From the NCBI GenBank assembly GCA_012727625.1, contig JAAYGP010000275.1, positions 1 through 6,279 of the forward strand: 6,279 bases of DNA, written 5' to 3'. Positions 4,086 to 6,279 of the stretch are shown here, piece after piece. The translations under genes and the position numbers were made by a program. The number at the start of each line of letters is the position of its first letter. The first letter of the stretch is position 1. Below the pieces are notes generated by a model. It was not told the DNA's origin and made no database searches. It saw nothing but the letters and a program-made list of their open reading frames with translations. The DNA is from Clostridiaceae bacterium (GTDB taxonomy: Bacteria > Bacillota > Clostridia > DSM-8532).

Positions 4086-6011
4086 TTAATCAAGTTCATC
4101 CATCCATATCCTGTAACAGGCATCACTTGGCATGCACCAGTCTCCTCTCGGTGATAAGCCTATTGTGCCAATCTTAGGTCCGTCAGGTAAACATGAACGT
4201 TTGAACTGTTGCGTAAAAAATCGCTTATAAAATGATCTGAGCCATTTTATGATTGTTTTCTCATCGTATTGGCCTTGAAAGGCTGTTTTTGCCAAAAATA
4301 ATATTTTTCCGGGCTCCGCTCCGTATCTTACCATATGGTATAAAAAGAAATCATGCAGTTCGTAAGGACCAACAATGTCCTCGGTCTTTTGGGAAATCCC
4401 CCCGGTTTCGGACGGCGGTAACAATTCCGGAGTTATTGGTGTGCCAACAATACGTTCCAGTATAAGCGCTGTCTCTTTATCCGCAATATTAAGAGCCACC
4501 CATTTCACAAGATGTTTAACCAGTGTTTTGGGAACTCCGCAGTTTACCGAATACATGGATATGTGATCCCCGTTATATGTGCACCACCCCAGGGCAAGCT
4601 CGGAAAGATCACCTGTTCCGATTACCATACCGCTTTCCTTGTTGGCTATATCCATTAAAATTTGTGTTCTTTCCCTGGCCTGAACATTCTCGTAGGTTAC
4701 ATCATGGATGTCAGGATCATGGCCTATATCTGAAAAATGCTGCAGGCAGGCATCTTTAATGTTAATCTCACGAATATGAACTTGAAGTGAATTCATAAGA
4801 TCGATCGCATTGCGATAGGTTTGATCAGTCGTTCCAAACCCCGGCATGGTAACAGCAATTATATTTTCTCTGCCAAGTTTAAGCCTGTCAAAAGCATGGG
4901 TTACCACCATCAAGGCAAGTGTTGAATCAAGACCGCCGGAAACACCAATAAAAGCCTTTTTAAAGCCTGTATGTTCATACCTTTTTGCAAGCCCCGCCGA
5001 TTGTATTAAGAAAATTTCCCTGCACCGTTCATCAAAAATCTCAGGATCAGCGGGTATAAAGGGGTGTTTTTTAATAGTACGGGTCATCTTCCCTATCCTG
5101 ATATTGTATGAATCAACCTGGATTTTCCTTGCGAAGGATTTATTTTCACCCCCTGTGAAAGATGTTGAATTTGCCCTGTCATGGATAAGCTTCTGCACAT
5201 CGATTTCTGTGAAAATAAGCTGTGATTCTGAAGAAAAACGTTCATTTTGCGTTAATATTGTTCCATGTTCGGAAATAATGGCCAAACCGCCAAAAACCAT
5301 ATCCGTTGATGATTCTCCAACCCCTGCGGAAGAATAAACATACCCTGAAATACATCTTGCCGACTGGCTTTTTACCATGTTTTTAAGGATTTCTTTTTTC
5401 CCTGCCAGCTCAGCGCTTGCCGAAAGGTTGAATATAATCACCGCACCATTTAAGGCATGGGCGGAAGATGGCGGTATTGGCATAATCATGTCCTCTGAAA
5501 TTTCAACTGCAAATTGAAGTGCCTGATTATCCCTGTCCTGAAATATTAAATCCACGCCTGCCGGCACATCCTTATCAAAAAGCTTAACATAGTCAGCATC
5601 AAGGTTTACACCTGTCCTGAACCACTTGCTTTCAATTATTCCATTATGGCTGGCAATATTGCTTTTAGGAACAATTCCATGAATCCTGCCCTTTTGAATG
5701 ATCACCGCGCAGTTATAAAGACTTTGATCCAACAAAAGAGGTATACCTAAAATAAAAATATTACTCCATTTGTTTGATTCATGTAAAATAATCTTTAATG
5801 ATTCCATGGCTGATTCCAGCAATTTTGATTGTCTGAAAAGGTCACCGCAAGTATATCCCGTTATGCAGAGTTCCGGGAACACTGTAACATACAATTCCTG
5901 TTTTGCGGCTTCTTCCATAAGCCCAATTATTTTTTCCGTATTAAACCTGCAATCTGCAACTCTAATCTCCGGGACGGCTGAGGCAACACGAACAAAACCA
6001 TAATTTTTCAT
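4086..6011 (-). CDS. nadE: NAD+ synthetase, glutamine-dependent type, glutaminase nucleophile Cys replaced by Ser
   Basis: This is the last step of NAD+ synthesis: deamido-NAD+, ATP and a nitrogen donor give NAD+. The protein has 641 residues from ATG 6011, normal for the two-domain form. Residues about 1-280 are a nitrilase-fold glutaminase domain and about 320-641 the ATP-pyrophosphatase synthetase. The synthetase is highly conserved: SGGLDS P-loop 358-363, MPGFGTTD 389-396, VTYENVQARERTQ 438-450, GTGDLSELALGW 465-476, and C-terminal FKRSCLPDGPK. In the glutaminase domain E47 (FPEL) and K116 (VPKS) of the Glu-Lys-Cys triad are present. The usual EICEDLW-type motif reads EISED, putting serine 172 (codon TCA, 5498-5496) at the nucleophile. 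The usual LPNYxEFYE loop reads IASHNGIIE, and the YRR motif reads ILK. Glutaminase activity is therefore doubtful. ATG 6011 gives the family-like start MKNYGFVRV behind GGTGA; an in-frame ATG at 6023 is possible. It stands alone and converges on trmB-tRNA. Confidence 0.95.
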   Translation of the reverse strand: MKNYGFVRVASAVPEIRVADCRFNTEKIIGLMEEAAKQELYVTVFPELCITGYTCGDLFRQSKLLESAMESLKIILHESNKWSNIFILGIPLLLDQSLYNCAVIIQKGRIHGIVPKSNIASHNGIIESKWFRTGVNLDADYVKLFDKDVPAGVDLIFQDRDNQALQFAVEISEDMIMPIPPSSAHALNGAVIIFNLSASAELAGKKEILKNMVKSQSARCISGYVYSSAGVGESSTDMVFGGLAIISEHGTILTQNERFSSESQLIFTEIDVQKLIHDRANSTSFTGGENKSFARKIQVDSYNIRIGKMTRTIKKHPFIPADPEIFDERCREIFLIQSAGLAKRYEHTGFKKAFIGVSGGLDSTLALMVVTHAFDRLKLGRENIIAVTMPGFGTTDQTYRNAIDLMNSLQVHIREINIKDACLQHFSDIGHDPDIHDVTYENVQARERTQILMDIANKESGMVIGTGDLSELALGWCTYNGDHISMYSVNCGVPKTLVKHLVKWVALNIADKETALILERIVGTPITPELLPPSETGGISQKTEDIVGPYELHDFFLYHMVRYGAEPGKILFLAKTAFQGQYDEKTIIKWLRSFYKRFFTQQFKRSCLPDGPKIGTIGLSPRGDWCMPSDACYRIWMDELD

Positions 6012-6138
6012 ACTTTTCACCATTCTTTCGATAAATACATATAATTGAGCTATAAGAGGCAGGCTGAATATTCATAATTTTATCACTGCAGTTGATTAAT
6101 ATAAAAATTTTATTTATTATATCATGAAATAATGAATA

Positions 6139-6160
6139 GCGCCAGCTTTTCACCCGGCGC
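6139..6160 (-). repeat. Stem-loop upstream of nadE
   Basis: On the minus strand GCGCCGG (6160-6154) pairs with CTGGCGC (6145-6139) around the loop GTGAAAAG, with one G-U pair. On the plus strand that pair would be an A-C mismatch, so the structure favours a minus-strand RNA. It is followed by TATTCATTATTTC, too mixed for a good terminator. It could be a weak terminator of a gene beyond the window or part of the nadE leader. Confidence 0.35.
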
Positions 6161-6279
6161 AGCAGCTCTGAAGAGTAAAAATTTTAAAACTCATTTACAT
6201 TGCTCAAATTTATATCCCATTAATGTAATATATTGGTATCAGTCCTTTTTTATTTTTGCCGGGAAGGCTAGCCTAAAGC
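6161..6279. other. Non-coding window end with small inverted repeats
   Basis: No gene is visible here, and none across the whole nadE upstream region (6024-6279). TTACATT (6195-6201) and AATGTAA (6222-6228) are a perfect 7-bp inverted repeat, and AGGCTAGCCT (6265-6274) is a 10-bp palindrome cut close to the window edge. A minus-strand TATAAT (6121-6116) upstream of nadE has no convincing -35, so the nadE promoter is not assigned. Confidence 0.4.

Noticed and set aside
4846..5337. 163-codon plus-strand ORF opposite nadE
   Set aside because: It is the antisense shadow of the strongly conserved NAD synthetase coding sequence.
5962..6153. 63-codon minus-strand ORF overlapping the nadE start
   Set aside because: It overlaps nadE in another frame and does not look like a protein. 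NadE is certain there.
1..6279. CRISPR array, phage att site or riboswitch
   Set aside because: No spaced direct repeats, no integrase and no riboswitch core that I can recognise. Leaders are short and lack known conserved aptamer sequence. tRNA-Trp shows no duplicated 3' end nearby.

Overview
The window looks like chromosomal DNA of a low-G+C Firmicute, most likely class Clostridia. The grounds are A+T-rich intergenic DNA, AGGAGG-type ribosome binding sites, sigma-A type promoters, a TTG start, and a clostridial-type NAD synthetase, Cof-type HAD phosphatase and RpiR regulator. A finer placement cannot be supported from the sequence alone.

Left part (1-2460, all genes on the minus strand). 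In transcription order there is a Cof-type HAD phosphatase (1456-2262), an RpiR/SIS transcriptional regulator (374-1255) and the first 28 codons of an HI0933/BaiN-type flavoprotein. The flavoprotein is cut off at about position 217. Beyond that point lies hairpin-rich, locally G+C-rich DNA whose border looks like the end of an insertion sequence. An RpiR regulator directly upstream of an HI0933-type flavoprotein is, from memory, a common clostridial pairing, so the insertion seems to have broken an ancestral operon. A 9-bp inverted repeat with an inner second stem sits between rpiR and the broken gene, directly before its ribosome binding site.

Centre (2460-3510, plus strand). A divergent intergenic region carries minus-strand promoter candidates for the phosphatase and a good plus-strand promoter (TTTACA-17-TATAAT) for trmB, the tRNA m7G46 methyltransferase. 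trmB very probably starts at TTG 2662, behind AGGGAGG, and not at the upstream ATG, which lies in a perfect 14-bp palindrome. Next comes tRNA-Trp(CCA) with its own promoter, an encoded CCA end and a strong intrinsic terminator.

Right part (3510-6279). About 580 bp without an intact gene separate the tRNA from nadE, which runs convergently on the minus strand. This gap holds what look like gene fossils: a short hydrophobic signal-peptide-like ORF and a frame-broken piece with an acidic DLDGDG motif. nadE encodes a full-length two-domain NAD synthetase with an excellent ATP-pyrophosphatase domain. In its glutaminase domain the nucleophilic cysteine is serine, and other glutamine-site motifs have drifted. 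I infer a glutaminase-dead, ammonia-using enzyme or paralogue. This is the most interesting observation in the window. The last 250 bp hold only small inverted repeats.
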